From the NCBI RefSeq assembly GCF_051020985.1, contig NW_027475160.1:124001-188000 (forward strand): a DNA stretch of 64,000 bases, given 5' to 3'. Numbering within the stretch: the stretch's first letter is position 1; each line of letters opens with the position of its first letter. Source of the stretch: Nomia melanderi. Its lineage: Eukaryota; Arthropoda; Insecta; Hymenoptera; Halictidae. The notes beneath the pieces were generated by a model, which did no database searches, was not told the DNA's origin, and worked only from the letters and a program-made list of their open reading frames with translations. Positions 27,018 through 38,737 of the stretch are shown here, piece by piece. The position numbers were made by a program, and so were the translations under genes.

Positions 27018-27298
27018 GGTCGGACTGTCAGGGTCAGGGATAAATCCAATATATATCTGGTGATATCTCGGGTGCTATTACAGATAGCGCAATAGATCAA
27101 ACTGCATTTTCTGTAGGAGGCCCTGGCGCATGAATCTGTGCAGCGGGATCGACCTCGGACCACCAGGGGCCGAGAAAACTACCGTCTCATGGGGCCGGAC
27201 TGTCAGGGTCAGGGGAAATCCAATATATATCTAGTGATATCTCGGGTGCTATTACAGATAGCGCAATAAATCAAACTGCATTTTCTGTAGGAGGCCCT

Positions 27299-27891
27299 GG
27301 CGCATGAATCTGTGCAGCGGGATCGACCTCGGACCACCAGGGGCCGAGAAAACCACCGACACATGGGGCCGGACAATCAGGGTCAGGGGAAAATCCAATA
27401 TATATCTGGTGATATCTCGGGTGCTATTAGAGATAGCGCAATAAATCAAAGTGCATTGTCTGTAGGAGGCCCTGGCATATGAATCTGTGCAGCGCGAACG
27501 AGCTCGGACCACCAGGGGCCTAGGAAACCACCGACTCATGCGGCCGGACACTCAGGGTCAGGGGAAAATCCAATATATATCTGGTGATATCTCGGATGCT
27601 ATTACAGATAGCCCAATAAATCAAAGTCCATTGTCTGCAGGAGGCTCTAGCGCATGATTCTGTGCAGCGGGATCGACCTCGGACCACCAGGGGCCGAGAA
27701 AACCACCGTCTCATGGGATCGGACAGTCAGGGTCATGTAAAAATCCAGCATATATCTGGTGATATCTCGCGTGCTATTACAGATAGCGCAATAAACCAAA
27801 GTGAATTGTCTGCAGGAAGTCCTGGCGCATGAATCTGTGCAGCGGGAACGACCTCCGACCACCAGGGGCCGAGAAAACCACCGTCTCATGG
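27299..27891. repeat. Five-monomer-offset block, copy 2 (offset 874 bp)
   Basis: Partner of 26,425-27,017, with the same GCGCGAACGAGCTCGG and half-patch. The match ends where GGGGTCGGACTGTC in copy 1 is GGGGCCGGACACTC here, at the start of the 27,881-28,642 block. Confidence 0.85.
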
Positions 27892-28642
27892 GGCCGGACA
27901 CTCAGGGTCAGGGGAAAATCCAATATATATCTGGTGATATCTCGGATGCTATTACAGATAGCGCAATAAATCAAAGTCCATTGTCTGCAGGAGGCCCTAG
28001 CGCATGAATCTGTGCAGCGGGATCGTCCTCGGACCACCAGGGGCCGAGAAAACCACCGTCTCATGGGATCGGAAACTCAGGGTCAGGAAAAAATCCAATA
28101 TATATCTGGTGATATCTCGGGTGCTATTACAGACAGCGCACTAAACCAAAGTGAATTATCTGCAGGGGGCCCTGGCGCATGAATCTGTGCAGCGGGAACG
28201 ACCTCGGACCACCAGGGGCCGAGAAAACCACAGACACATGGGGCCGGACTTTCAGGTTCAAGGAAAAATCCAATATATATCTGGTGATATCTCGGGTGCT
28301 ATTAGAGATAGCGCAATAAATCAAAGTGCATTGCCTGTAGGAGGCCCTGGCGCATGAATCTGTGCAGCGGAATCGACCTCGGACCACCACGGGCCGAGAA
28401 AATCGCCGTCTCATGGGGCCGGAGTGTCAGGGTCAGGGAAAAATGCAATATATATCTGGTGATATCTCGGGTGCTATTAGAGATAGCGCAATAAATCAAA
28501 GTGCATTGTCTGTAGGAGGCACTGGCGAATGAATCTGTGCAGCAGGAACGACCTCGGACCACCAGGCGCCGAGAAAATTACAGATATTCGGAATCCGTCA
28601 CCCAGCGTCATGTAAAAATCCAGCATATATCTGGTGATATCT
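27881..28642. repeat. Nineteen-monomer-offset block, copy 2 (offset 3,324 bp)
   Basis: Partner of 24,557-25,318, including the patch at 28,578-28,627 with CCCAGCGTCATG. Small differences include GCATTGCCTG here against GCATTGTCTG, and GCGGAATCG against GCGGGATCG. Confidence 0.82.
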
Positions 28643-30611
28643 CGCGTGCTATTACAGATAGCGCAATAAACCAAAGTGAATTGTCTGCAGGAAGCCCTGG
28701 CGCATGAATCTGTGCAGCGGGAACGACCTCCGACCACCAGGGGCCGAGAAAACCACCGACACGTGGGGTCGGACTGTCAGGGTCAGGGGAAATCCAATAT
28801 ATATCTAGTGATATCTCGGGTGCTATTACAGATAGCGCAATAAATCAAACTGCATTTTCTGTAGGAGGCCCTGGCGCATGAATCTGTGCAGCGGGATCGA
28901 CCTCGGACCACCAGGGGCCGAGAAAACCACCGACACGTGGGGCCGGACAATCAGGGTCAGGGGAAAATCCAATATATATCTGGTGATATCTCGGGTGCTA
29001 TTACAGATAGCGCAATAAATCAAAGTGCATTGTCTGTAGGAGGCACTGGCATATGAATCTGTGCAGCGGGAACGACCTCGGACCACCAGGCGCCGAGAAA
29101 ATTACAGATATTCGGAATCCGTCACCCAGGGTCATGTAAAAATCCAGCATATATCTGGTGATATCTCGCGTGCTATTACAGATAGCGCAATAAACCAAAG
29201 TGATTTGTCTGCAGGAAGCCCTGGCGCATGAATCTGTGCAGCGGGAACGACCTCCGACCACCAGGGGCCGAGAAAACCACCGACATGTGGGGTCGGACTG
29301 TCAGGGTCAGGGATAAATCCAATATATATCTGCTGATATCTCGGGTGCTATTACAGATAGCGCAATAAATCAAACTGCATTCTCTGTAGGAGGCCCCGGC
29401 GCATGAATCTGTGCAGCGGGATCGACCTCGGGCCACCAGGGGCCGAGAAAACTACCGTCTCATGGGGCCGGACTGTCAGGGTCAGGGGAAATCCAATATA
29501 TATCTAGTGATATCTCGGGTGCTATTACAGATAGCGCAATAAATCAAAGTGCATTGTATGTAGGAGGCCCTGGCGCATGAATCTGTGCAGCGAGATCGAC
29601 CTCGGACCACCAGGGGCCGAGAAAACCACCGACACATGGGGCCGGACACTCAGGGTCGGGGAAAGTTCAATATATATCTGGTGATATCTCGGGTGCTATT
29701 AGAGATAGCGCAATAAACCAAAGTGAATTATCTGCAGGAGGCCCTGGAACATGAATCTGTGCAGCGGGAACGATCTCGGACCACCACGGGCCGAGAAAAC
29801 CACCGTCTCATGGAGTCGGACACTCAGGGTCAGGGAAAAATCCAATATATATCTGGTGATATCTCGGGTGCTATTAGAGATAGCGCAATAAACCAAAGTG
29901 AATTATCTGCAGGAGGCCCTGCAACATGAATCTGTGCAGCGGGAACGACCTCGGACCACCAGGGGCCGAGAAAACTACCGTCGCATGGGGCCGGACACTC
30001 AGGGTCAGGGAAAAATCCAATATATATCTGGTGATATCTCGGGTGCTATTACAGATAGCGCAATAAACCAAAGTGAATTATCTGCAGGGGGCCCTGGCGC
30101 ATGAATCTGTGCAGCGGGAACGACCTCGGACCACCAGGGGCCGAGAAAACCACAGACACATGGGGCCGGACTGTCAGGGTCAGGGAAAACTCCAATATAT
30201 ATCTGGTGATATCTCGGGTGCTAATAGAGATAGCATAATAAACCAAGGTGCATTGTCTGCAGGAGGCCCTGGCGCATGAATCTGTGCAGCGGGATCGACC
30301 TCGGACCACCAGGGGCCGAGAAAACTACCGTCTCATGGGGTCGGACACTCAGGGTCAGGGAAAAATCCAATATATATCTGGTGATATCTCGGGTGCTGTT
30401 AGAGATAGCGCAATAAACCAAAGTGAATTATCTGCAGGAGGCCCTGGAACATGAATCTGTGCAGCGGGAACGACCGCGGACCACCAGGGGCCGAGAAAAC
30501 TACCGTCTCATGGGGCCGGACACTCAGGGTCAGGGAAAAATCCAATATATATCTGGTGATATCTCGGGTGCTATTACAGATAGCGCAATAAACCAAAGTG
30601 AATTATCAGCA
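28643..30611. repeat. Satellite section with long-range copies of earlier monomers
   Basis: About 11 monomers. Around 29,574-29,800 the variants GCAGCGAGATCG, GTCGGGGAAA, GGAACATG and GATCTCGGACCACCACGG match about 23,103-23,330, some 6.47 kb upstream. A monomer with GGCCCTGCAACATG (about 29,923) matches one at about 18,376. These are short pieces carried far from their source, or remnants of an older, larger duplication. It ends with the last divergent patch before a 19 kb gap (29,102-29,152). Confidence 0.72.
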
Positions 30612-33362
30612 GGAGGCCCTGTCGCATGCATCTGTGCAGCGGGAACGACCTCGGACCACCAGGGGCCGAGAAAACTACCCTCTCATGGGGCCGGACGCTC
30701 AGGGTCAGGGAAAAATCCAATATATATCTGGTGATATCTCGGGTGCTATTACAGGTAGCGCAATAAATCAAAGTGCATTGTCTGTAGGAGGCCCTGGCGC
30801 ATGAATCTGTGCAGCGGGAACGACCTTGGACCACCAGGGGCCGAGAAAATCACCGTCTCATGGGGCCGGACGCTCAGGGTCAGGGAAAAATCCTATATAT
30901 ATCTGGGGATATCTCGGGTGCTGTTACAGATAGCGCACTAAACCAAAGTGAATTATCTGCAGGCGGCCCTGGCGCATAAATCTGTGCAGCGGGAACGACC
31001 TCGGACCACCAGGGGCCGAGAAAACCTCCGACACATGGGGCCGGACTGTCAGGGTCAGGGAAAAATCCAATACATATCTGGTGATATCTCGGGAGCTATT
31101 AGAGATAGGGCAATAAATCAGAGTGAATAATCTATAGGAGGCCCTGACGCATGAATCTGTGCACCGGGATCGACCTCGGACCACCATAGGCCGAGAAAAC
31201 CACCGTCTCATGGGGCCGGACACTCAGGGTCAGGGGAAAATCCAATATATATCTGCTGATATCTCGGGTGCTATTACAGATAGCGTAATAAATCAAAGTG
31301 CATTGTCTGCAGGAGGCCCTAGCGCATGAATCTGTGCAGCGGGAACGACCTCGGACCACCAGGGGCCGAGAAAACTACCGTCTCATGGGGCCGGACACTC
31401 AGGGTCAGGGAAAAATCCAATATATATCTGGTGATATCTCGGGTGCTATTAGAGATAGCATAATAAACCAACGTGCGTTGTCTGCCGGAGGCCCTGGCGC
31501 ATGAATCTGTGCAGCGGGAACAACCTCGGACCGCCAGTGGCCGAGAAAACCACCGTCTCATGGGGTCGGACACTCAGGGTCAGGGAAAAATCCAATATAT
31601 ATCTGGTGATATCTTGGGTGCTATTACAGATAGCGCAATAAACCAAAGTGAATTATCTGCAGGAGGCCCTGGCGCATGAATCTGTGCAGCGGGAACGACC
31701 TCGGACCACCAGGGGCCGAGAAAACCACCGTCTCATGGGGCCGGACACTCAGGGTCTGGGGAAAATCCAATATATATCTGGTGATATCTCGGGTGCTATT
31801 AGAGATAGCGCAATAAACCAAAGTGAATTATCTGCAGGAGGCCCTGGCGCATAAATATGTGCAGCAGGAACGACCTCCGACCACCAGGGGCCGAGAAAAC
31901 CACCGTCTCATGGGGTCGGACTGTCAGGGTCAGGGATAAATCCAATATATATCTGGTGATATCTCGGGTGCTATTACAGATAGCGCAATAAATCAAAGTC
32001 CATTGTCTGCAGGAGGCCCTAGCGCATGAATCTGTTCAGCGGGATAGTCCTCGGAACACCAGGGGCCGAGAAAACCACCGTCTCATGGGATCGGACACTC
32101 AGGGTCAGGGAAAAATCCAATATATATCTGGTGATATCTCGGGTGCTATTACAGACAGCGCACTAAACCAAAGTGAATTATCTGCAGGGGGCCCTGGCGC
32201 ATGAATCTGTGCAGCGGGAACGACCTCGGACCACCAGGGGCCGAGAAAACCACAGACACATGGGGCCGGACTGTCAGGGTCAGGGAAAACTCCAATATAT
32301 ATCTGGTGATATCTCGGGTGCTAATAGAGATAGCATAATAAACCAAGGTGCATTGTCTGCAGGAGGCCCTGGCGCATGAATCTGTGCAGCGGGATCGACC
32401 TCGGACCACCAGGGGCCGAGAAAACTACCGTCTCATGGGGTCGGACACGCAGGGTCAGGGAAAAATCCAATATATATCTGGTGATATCTCGGGTGCTGTT
32501 AGAGATAGCGCAATAAACCAAAGTGAATTATCTGCAGGAGGCCCTGGAACATGAATCTGTGCAGCGGGAACGACCGCGGACCACCAGGGGCCGAGAAAAC
32601 TACCGTCTCATGGGGCCGGACACTCAGGGTCAGGGAAAAATCCAATATATATCTGGTGATATCTCGGGTGCTATTACAGATAGCGCAATAAACCAAAGTG
32701 AATTGTCTGCAGGAAGCCCTGGCACATGAATATGTGCAGCAGGAACGACCTCCGACCACCAGGGGCCGAGAAAACCACCGTCTCATGGGGTCGGACTGTC
32801 AGGGTCAGGGATAAATCCAATATATATCTGGTGATATCTCGGGTGCTATTACAGATAGCGCAATAAATCAAACTGCATTTTCTGTAGGAGGCCCTGGCGC
32901 ATGAATCTGTGCAGCGGGATCGACCTCGGACCACCAGGGGCCGAGAAAACCACCGACACATGGGGCCGGACAATCAGGGTCAGGGAAAATCCAATATATA
33001 TCTGGTGATATCTCGGGTGCTATTACAGATAGCGCAATAAATCAAAGTCCATTGTCTGCAGGAGGCCCTAGCGCATGAATCTGTTCAGCGGGATCGTCCT
33101 CGGAACACCAGGGGCCGAGAAAACCACCGTCTCATGGGATCGGACACTCAGGGTCAGGGAAAAATCCAATATATATCTGGTGATATCTCGGGTGCTATTA
33201 CAGACAGCGCACTAAACCAAAGTGAATTATCTGCAGGGGGCCCTGGAGCATGAATCTGTGCAGCGGGAACGACCTCGGACCACCAAGGGCCGAGAAAACC
33301 ACAGGCACATGGGGCCGGACTGTCAGGGTCAGGGAAAACTCCAATATATATCTGGTGATATC
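30612..33362. repeat. 18-monomer higher-order unit, copy 1 (offset 3,149 bp)
   Basis: About 2.75 kb repeated at 33,761-36,512. It runs in the order GTCGCATGCATC, TACCCTCTCATGG, ACAGGTAGCGC, GACCTTGGACC, TCCTATATATATCTGGGG, AGTGAATAATCTATAGG, CACCGGGATCG, CCACCATAGGCCGAG, CAACGTGCGTTGTCTGCC, CCGCCAGTGGCC, GGGTCTGGGG and GAACATG with GACCGCGGACC. The last 400 bp before copy 2 (33,363-33,760) differ. A one-base deletion near 32,985 (CAGGGAAAATCC) changes the offset to 3,150 beyond that point. Confidence 0.88.
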
Positions 33363-33531
33363 TTGGGTGCTATTACAGATAGCGCAATAAACCAAGGTGA
33401 ATTATCTGCAGGAGGCCCTGGTGCATGAATCTGTGCAGCGGGAACGACCTCTGACCACCAGGGGCCGAGAAAACCACCGTCTCATGGGGCCGGACACTCA
33501 GGGTCAGGGGAAAATCCAATATATATCTGGT

Positions 33532-33706
33532 GATATCTCGGGTGCTATTAGAGATAGCGCAATAAACCAAAGTGAATTATCTGCAGGAGGCCCTGGCGCA
33601 TGCATCTGTACAGCGGGAACGACCTCGGACCACCAGGGTCCGAGAAAACCACCGACTCATGGGGCCGGACACTCAGGGTCAGCGGAAAATCCTATATATA
33701 TCTGGG
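33532..33706 (+). repeat. Representative 175 bp monomer, left-half form 2 with paired dyad
   Basis: This copy shows the other common left half: ATTAGAGATAGCGCAATAAA followed by CCAAAGTGAATTATCTGCAGG. Compared with form 1 it differs at linked sites (ACA/AGA, AATC/AACC, GCATTG/GAATTA, TGTAGG/TGCAGG), and the last change creates a PstI site (CTGCAG). Recombinant left halves mixing the two sets are also common, as expected if short conversion tracts shuffle them. It also carries GGGTCCGAG in place of GGGGCCGAG, which perfects the dyad at monomer positions 93-113, and it has the GACTCATGG form of the variable segment. Confidence 0.85.
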
Positions 33707-33760
33707 GATATCTCGGGTGCTATTAGAGATAGCGCAATAAACCAAAGTGAACTATCTGCA

Positions 33761-36512
33761 GGAGGCCCTGTCGCATGCATCTGTGCAGCGGGAACGACCT
33801 CGGACCACCAGGGGCCGAGAAAACTACCCTCTCATGGGGCCGGACGCTCAGGGTCAGGGAAAAATCCAATATATATCTGGTGATATCTCGGGTGCTATTA
33901 CAGGTAGCGCAATAAATCAAAGTGCATTGTCTGTAGGAGGCCCTGGCGCATGAATCTGTGCAGCGGGAACGACCTTGGACCACCAGGGGCCGAGAAAATC
34001 ACCGTCTCATGGGGCCGGACGCTCAGGGTCAGGGAAAAATCCTATATATATCTGGGGATATCTCGGGTGCTGTTACAGATAGCGCACTAAACCAAAGTGA
34101 ATTATCTGCAGGCGGCCCTGGCGCATAAATCTGTGCAGCGGGAACGACCTCGGACCACCAGGGGCCGAGAAAACCTCCGACACATGGGGCCGGACTGTCA
34201 GGGTCAGGGAAAAATCCAATACATATCTGGTGATATCTCGGGAGCTATTAGAGATAGGGCAATAAATCAGAGTGAATAATCTATAGGAGGCCCTGACGCA
34301 TGAATCTGTGCACCGGGATCGACCTCGGACCACCATAGGCCGAGAAAACCACCGTCTCATGGGGCCGGACACTCAGGGTCAGGGGAAAATCCAATATATA
34401 TCTGCTGATATCTCGGGTGCTATTACAGATAGCGTAATAAATCAAAGTGCATTGTCTGCAGGAGGCCCTAGCGCATGAATCTGTGCAGCGGGAACGACCT
34501 CGGACCACCAGGGGCCGAGAAAACTACCGTCTCATGGGGCCGGACACTCAGGGTCAGGGAAAAATCCAATATATATCTGGTGATATCTCGGGTGCTATTA
34601 GAGATAGCATAATAAACCAACGTGCGTTGTCTGCCGGAGGCCCTGGCGCATGAATCTGTGCAGCGGGAACAACCTCGGACCGCCAGTGGCCGAGAAAACC
34701 ACCGTCTCATGGGGTCGGACACTCAGGGTCAGGGAAAAATCCAATATATATCTGGTGATATCTTGGGTGCTATTACAGATAGCGCAATAAACCAAAGTGA
34801 ATTATCTGCAGGAGGCCCTGGCGCATGAATCTGTGCAGCGGGAACGACCTCGGACCACCAGGGGCCGAGAAAACCACCGTCTCATGGGGCCGGACACTCA
34901 GGGTCTGGGGAAAATCCAATATATATCTGGTGATATCTCGGGTGCTATTAGAGATAGCGCAATAAACCAAAGTGAATTATCTGCAGGAGGCCCTGGCGCA
35001 TAAATATGTGCAGCAGGAACGACCTCCGACCACCAGGGGCCGAGAAAACCACCGTCTCATGGGGTCGGACTGTCAGGGTCAGGGATAAATCCAATATATA
35101 TCTGGTGATATCTCGGGTGCTATTACAGATAGCGCAATAAATCAAAGTCCATTGTCTGCAGGAGGCCCTAGCGCATGAATCTGTTCAGCGGGATCGTCCT
35201 CGGAACACCAGGGGCCGAGAAAACCACCGTCTCATGGGATCGGACACTCAGGGTCAGGGAAAAATCCAATATATATCTGGTGATATCTCGGGTGCTATTA
35301 CAGACAGCGCACTAAACCAAAGTGAATTATCTGCAGGGGGCCCTGGCGCATGAATCTGTGCAGCGGGAACGACCTCGGACCACCAGGGGCCGAGAAAACC
35401 ACAGACACATGGGGCCGGACTGTCAGGGTCAGGGAAAACTCCAATATATATCTGGTGATATCTCGGGTGCTAATAGAGATAGCATAATAAACCAAGGTGC
35501 ATTGTCTGCAGGAGGCCCTGGCGCATGAATCTGTGCAGCGGGATCGACCTCGGACCACCAGGGGCCGAGAAAACTACCGTCTCATGGGGTCGGACACGCA
35601 GGGTCAGGGAAAAATCCAATATATATCTGGTGATATCTCGGGTGCTGTTAGAGATAGCGCAATAAACCAAAGTGAATTATCTGCAGGAGGCCCTGGAACA
35701 TGAATCTGTGCAGCGGGAACGACCGCGGACCACCAGGGGCCGAGAAAACTACCGTCTCATGGGGCCGGACACTCAGGGTCAGGGAAAAATCCAATATATA
35801 TCTGGTGATATCTCGGGTGCTATTACAGATAGCGCAATAAACCAAAGTGAATTGTCTGCAGGAAGCCCTGGCACATGAATATGTGCAGCAGGAACGACCT
35901 CCGACCACCAGGGGCCGAGAAAACCACCGTCTCATGGGGTCGGACTGTCAGGGTCAGGGATAAATCCAATATATATCTGGTGATATCTCGGGTGCTATTA
36001 CAGATAGCGCAATAAATCAAACTGCATTTTCTGTAGGAGGCCCTGGCGCATGAATCTGTGCAGCGGGATCGACCTCGGACCACCAGGGGCCGAGAAAACC
36101 ACCGACACATGGGGCCGGACAATCAGGGTCAGGGGAAAATCCAATATATATCTGGTGATATCTCGGGTGCTATTACAGATAGCGCAATAAATCAAAGTCC
36201 ATTGTCTGCAGGAGGCCCTAGCGCATGAATCTGTTCAGCGGGATCGTCCTCGGAACACCAGGGGCCGAGAAAACCACCGTCTCATGGGATCGGACACTCA
36301 GGGTCAGGGAAAAATCCAATATATATCTGGTGATATCTCGGGTGCTATTACAGACAGCGCACTAAACCAAAGTGAATTATCTGCAGGGGGCCCTGGAGCA
36401 TGAATCTGTGCAGCGGGAACGACCTCGGACCACCAAGGGCCGAGAAAACCACAGGCACATGGGGCCGGACTGTCAGGGTCAGGGAAAACTCCAATATATA
36501 TCTGGTGATATC
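33761..36512. repeat. 18-monomer higher-order unit, copy 2 (offset 3,149 bp)
   Basis: Copy of 30,612-33,362 with the same chain of rare variants. Few differences were seen, for example GATCGTCCTCGG here against GATAGTCCTCGG in copy 1. Its second half is itself copied again from 36,751. Confidence 0.88.
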
Positions 36513-36750
36513 TCGGGTGCTAATAGAGATAGCATAATAAACCAAGGTGCATTGTCTGCAGGAGGCCCTGACGCATGAATCTGTGCAGCGGGAACGACCT
36601 CGGACCACCAGGGGCCGAGAAAACCACCGTCTCATGGGGCAGGACACACAGGGTCAGGGGAAAATCCAATATATATCTGGTGATATCTCGGGTGCTATTA
36701 GAGATAGCGCAATAAACCAAAGTGAATTATCAGCAGGAGGCCCTGTCGCA
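34826..36750. repeat. 11-monomer higher-order unit, copy 1 (1,925 bp)
   Basis: A clean tandem unit of exactly 11 x 175 bp, overlapping the second half of the 33,761-36,512 block. It begins just before the GGGTCTGGGG monomer and includes GATAAATCC, GTTCAGCGGGATCGTCC, ACAGACAGCGCACTAAACC, AATAGAGATAGCATAATAAA, GACACGCAGG and GAACATG with ACCGCGG. A related stretch, 31,677-33,362, stands 3,149 bp upstream, so this string of monomers occurs three times between 31.7 and 38.7 kb. Confidence 0.85.
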
Positions 36751-38737
36751 TGAATCTGTGCAGCGGGAACGACCTCGGACCACCAGGGGCCGAGAAAACC
36801 ACCGTCTCATGGGGCCGGACACTCAGGGTCTGGGGAAAATCCAATATATATCTGGTGATATCTCGGGTGCTATTAGAGATAGCGCAATAAACCAAAGTGA
36901 ATTATCTGCAGGAGGCCCTGGCGCATAAATATGTGCAGCAGGAACGACCTCCGACCACCAGGGGCCGAGAAAACCACCGTCTCATGGGGTCGGACTGTCA
37001 GGGTCAGGGATAAATCCAATATATATCTGGTGATATCTCGGGTGCTATTACAGATAGCGCAATAAATCAAAGTCCATTGTCTGCAGGAGGCCCTAGCGCA
37101 TGAATCTGTTCAGCGGGATCGTCCTCGGAACACCAGGGGCCGAGAAAACCACCGTCTCATGGGATCGGACACTCAGGGTCAGGGAAAAATCCAATATATA
37201 TCTGGTGATATCTCGGGTGCTATTACAGACAGCGCACTAAACCAAAGTGAATTATCTGCAGGGGGCCCTGGCGCATGAATCTGTGCAGCGGGAACGACCT
37301 CGGACCACCAGGGGCCGAGAAAACCACAGACACATGGGGCCGGACTGTCAGGGTCAGGGAAAACTCCAATATATATCTGGTGATATCTCGGGTGCTAATA
37401 GAGATAGCATAATAAACCAAGGTGCATTGTCTGCAGGAGGCCCTGGCGCATGAATCTGTGCAGCGGGATCGACCTCGGACCACCAGGGGCCGAGAAAACT
37501 ACCGTCTCATGGGGTCGGACACGCAGGGTCAGGGAAAAATCCAATATATATCTGGTGATATCTCGGGTGCTGTTAGAGATAGCGCAATAAACCAAAGTGA
37601 ATTATCTGCAGGAGGCCCTGGAACATGAATCTGTGCAGCGGGAACGACCGCGGACCACCAGGGGCCGAGAAAACTACCGTCTCATGGGGCCGGACACTCA
37701 GGGTCAGGGAAAAATCCAATATATATCTGGTGATATCTCGGGTGCTATTACAGATAGCGCAATAAACCAAAGTGAATTGTCTGCAGGAAGCCCTGGCACA
37801 TGAATATGTGCAGCAGGAACGACCTCCGACCACCAGGGGCCGAGAAAACCACCGTCTCATGGGGTCGGACTGTCAGGGTCAGGGATAAATCCAATATATA
37901 TCTGGTGATATCTCGGGTGCTATTACAGATAGCGCAATAAATCAAACTGCATTTTCTGTAGGAGGCCCTGGCGCATGAATCTGTGCAGCGGGATCGACCT
38001 CGGACCACCAGGGGCCGAGAAAACCACCGACACATGGGGCCGGACAATCAGGGTCAGGGGAAAATCCAATATATATCTGGTGATATCTCGGGTGCTATTA
38101 CAGATAGCGCAATAAATCAAAGTCCATTGTCTGCAGGAGGCCCTAGCGCATGAATCTGTTCAGCGGGATCGTCCTCGGAACACCAGGGGCCGAGAAAACC
38201 ACCGTCTCATGGGATCGGACACTCAGGGTCAGGGAAAAATCCAATATATATCTGGTGATATCTCGGGTGCTATTACAGACAGCGCACTAAACCAAAGTGA
38301 ATTATCTGCAGGGGGCCCTGGAGCATGAATCTGTGCAGCGGGAACGACCTCGGACCACCAAGGGCCGAGAAAACCACAGGCACATGGGGCCGGACTGTCA
38401 GGGTCAGGGAAAACTCCAATATATATCTGGTGATATCTCGGGTGCTAATAGAAATAGCATAATAAACCAAGGTGCATTGTCTGCAGGAGGCCCTGGCGCA
38501 TGAATCTGTGCAGCGGGAACGACCTCGGACCACCAGGGGCCGAGAAAACCACCGTCTCATGGGGCAGGACACACAGGGTCAGGGGAAAATCCAATATATA
38601 TCTGGTGATATCTCGGGTGCTATTAGAGATAGCGCAATAAACCAAAGTGAATTATCAGCAGGAGGCCCTGTCGCATGAATCTGTGCAGCGGGAACGACCT
38701 CGGACCACCAGGGGCCGAGAAAACCACCGTCTCATGG
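36751..38737. repeat. 11-monomer higher-order unit, copy 2 (1,925 bp)
   Basis: Tandem copy of 34,826-36,750. The match continues about 60 bp into the next repeat of the same phase, which confirms a true tandem duplication. It stops where GGGGTCGGACACTCAGGG here meets GGGGCCGGACACTCAGGG. Differences are sparse, for example AATAGAAATAGC against AATAGAGATAGC near 38,453. Confidence 0.85.

Larger units (their letters stand above)
9691..29152 (+). repeat. Divergent-patch monomers, cluster 2 (eight patches)
   Basis: Patches at 9,691-9,741, 13,364-13,414, 17,909-17,959, 22,805-22,855, 25,254-25,304, 25,954-26,004, 28,578-28,627 and 29,102-29,152. Here they are preceded by CCAGGCGCCGAG and most follow a monomer with GGCACTGGCGAATG, a flank combination not seen in the right-hand clusters. 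The CAGCATATAT end is kept. The 17.9 and 22.8 kb patches are copies of each other through the large duplication, 4,896 bp apart. Confidence 0.85.
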
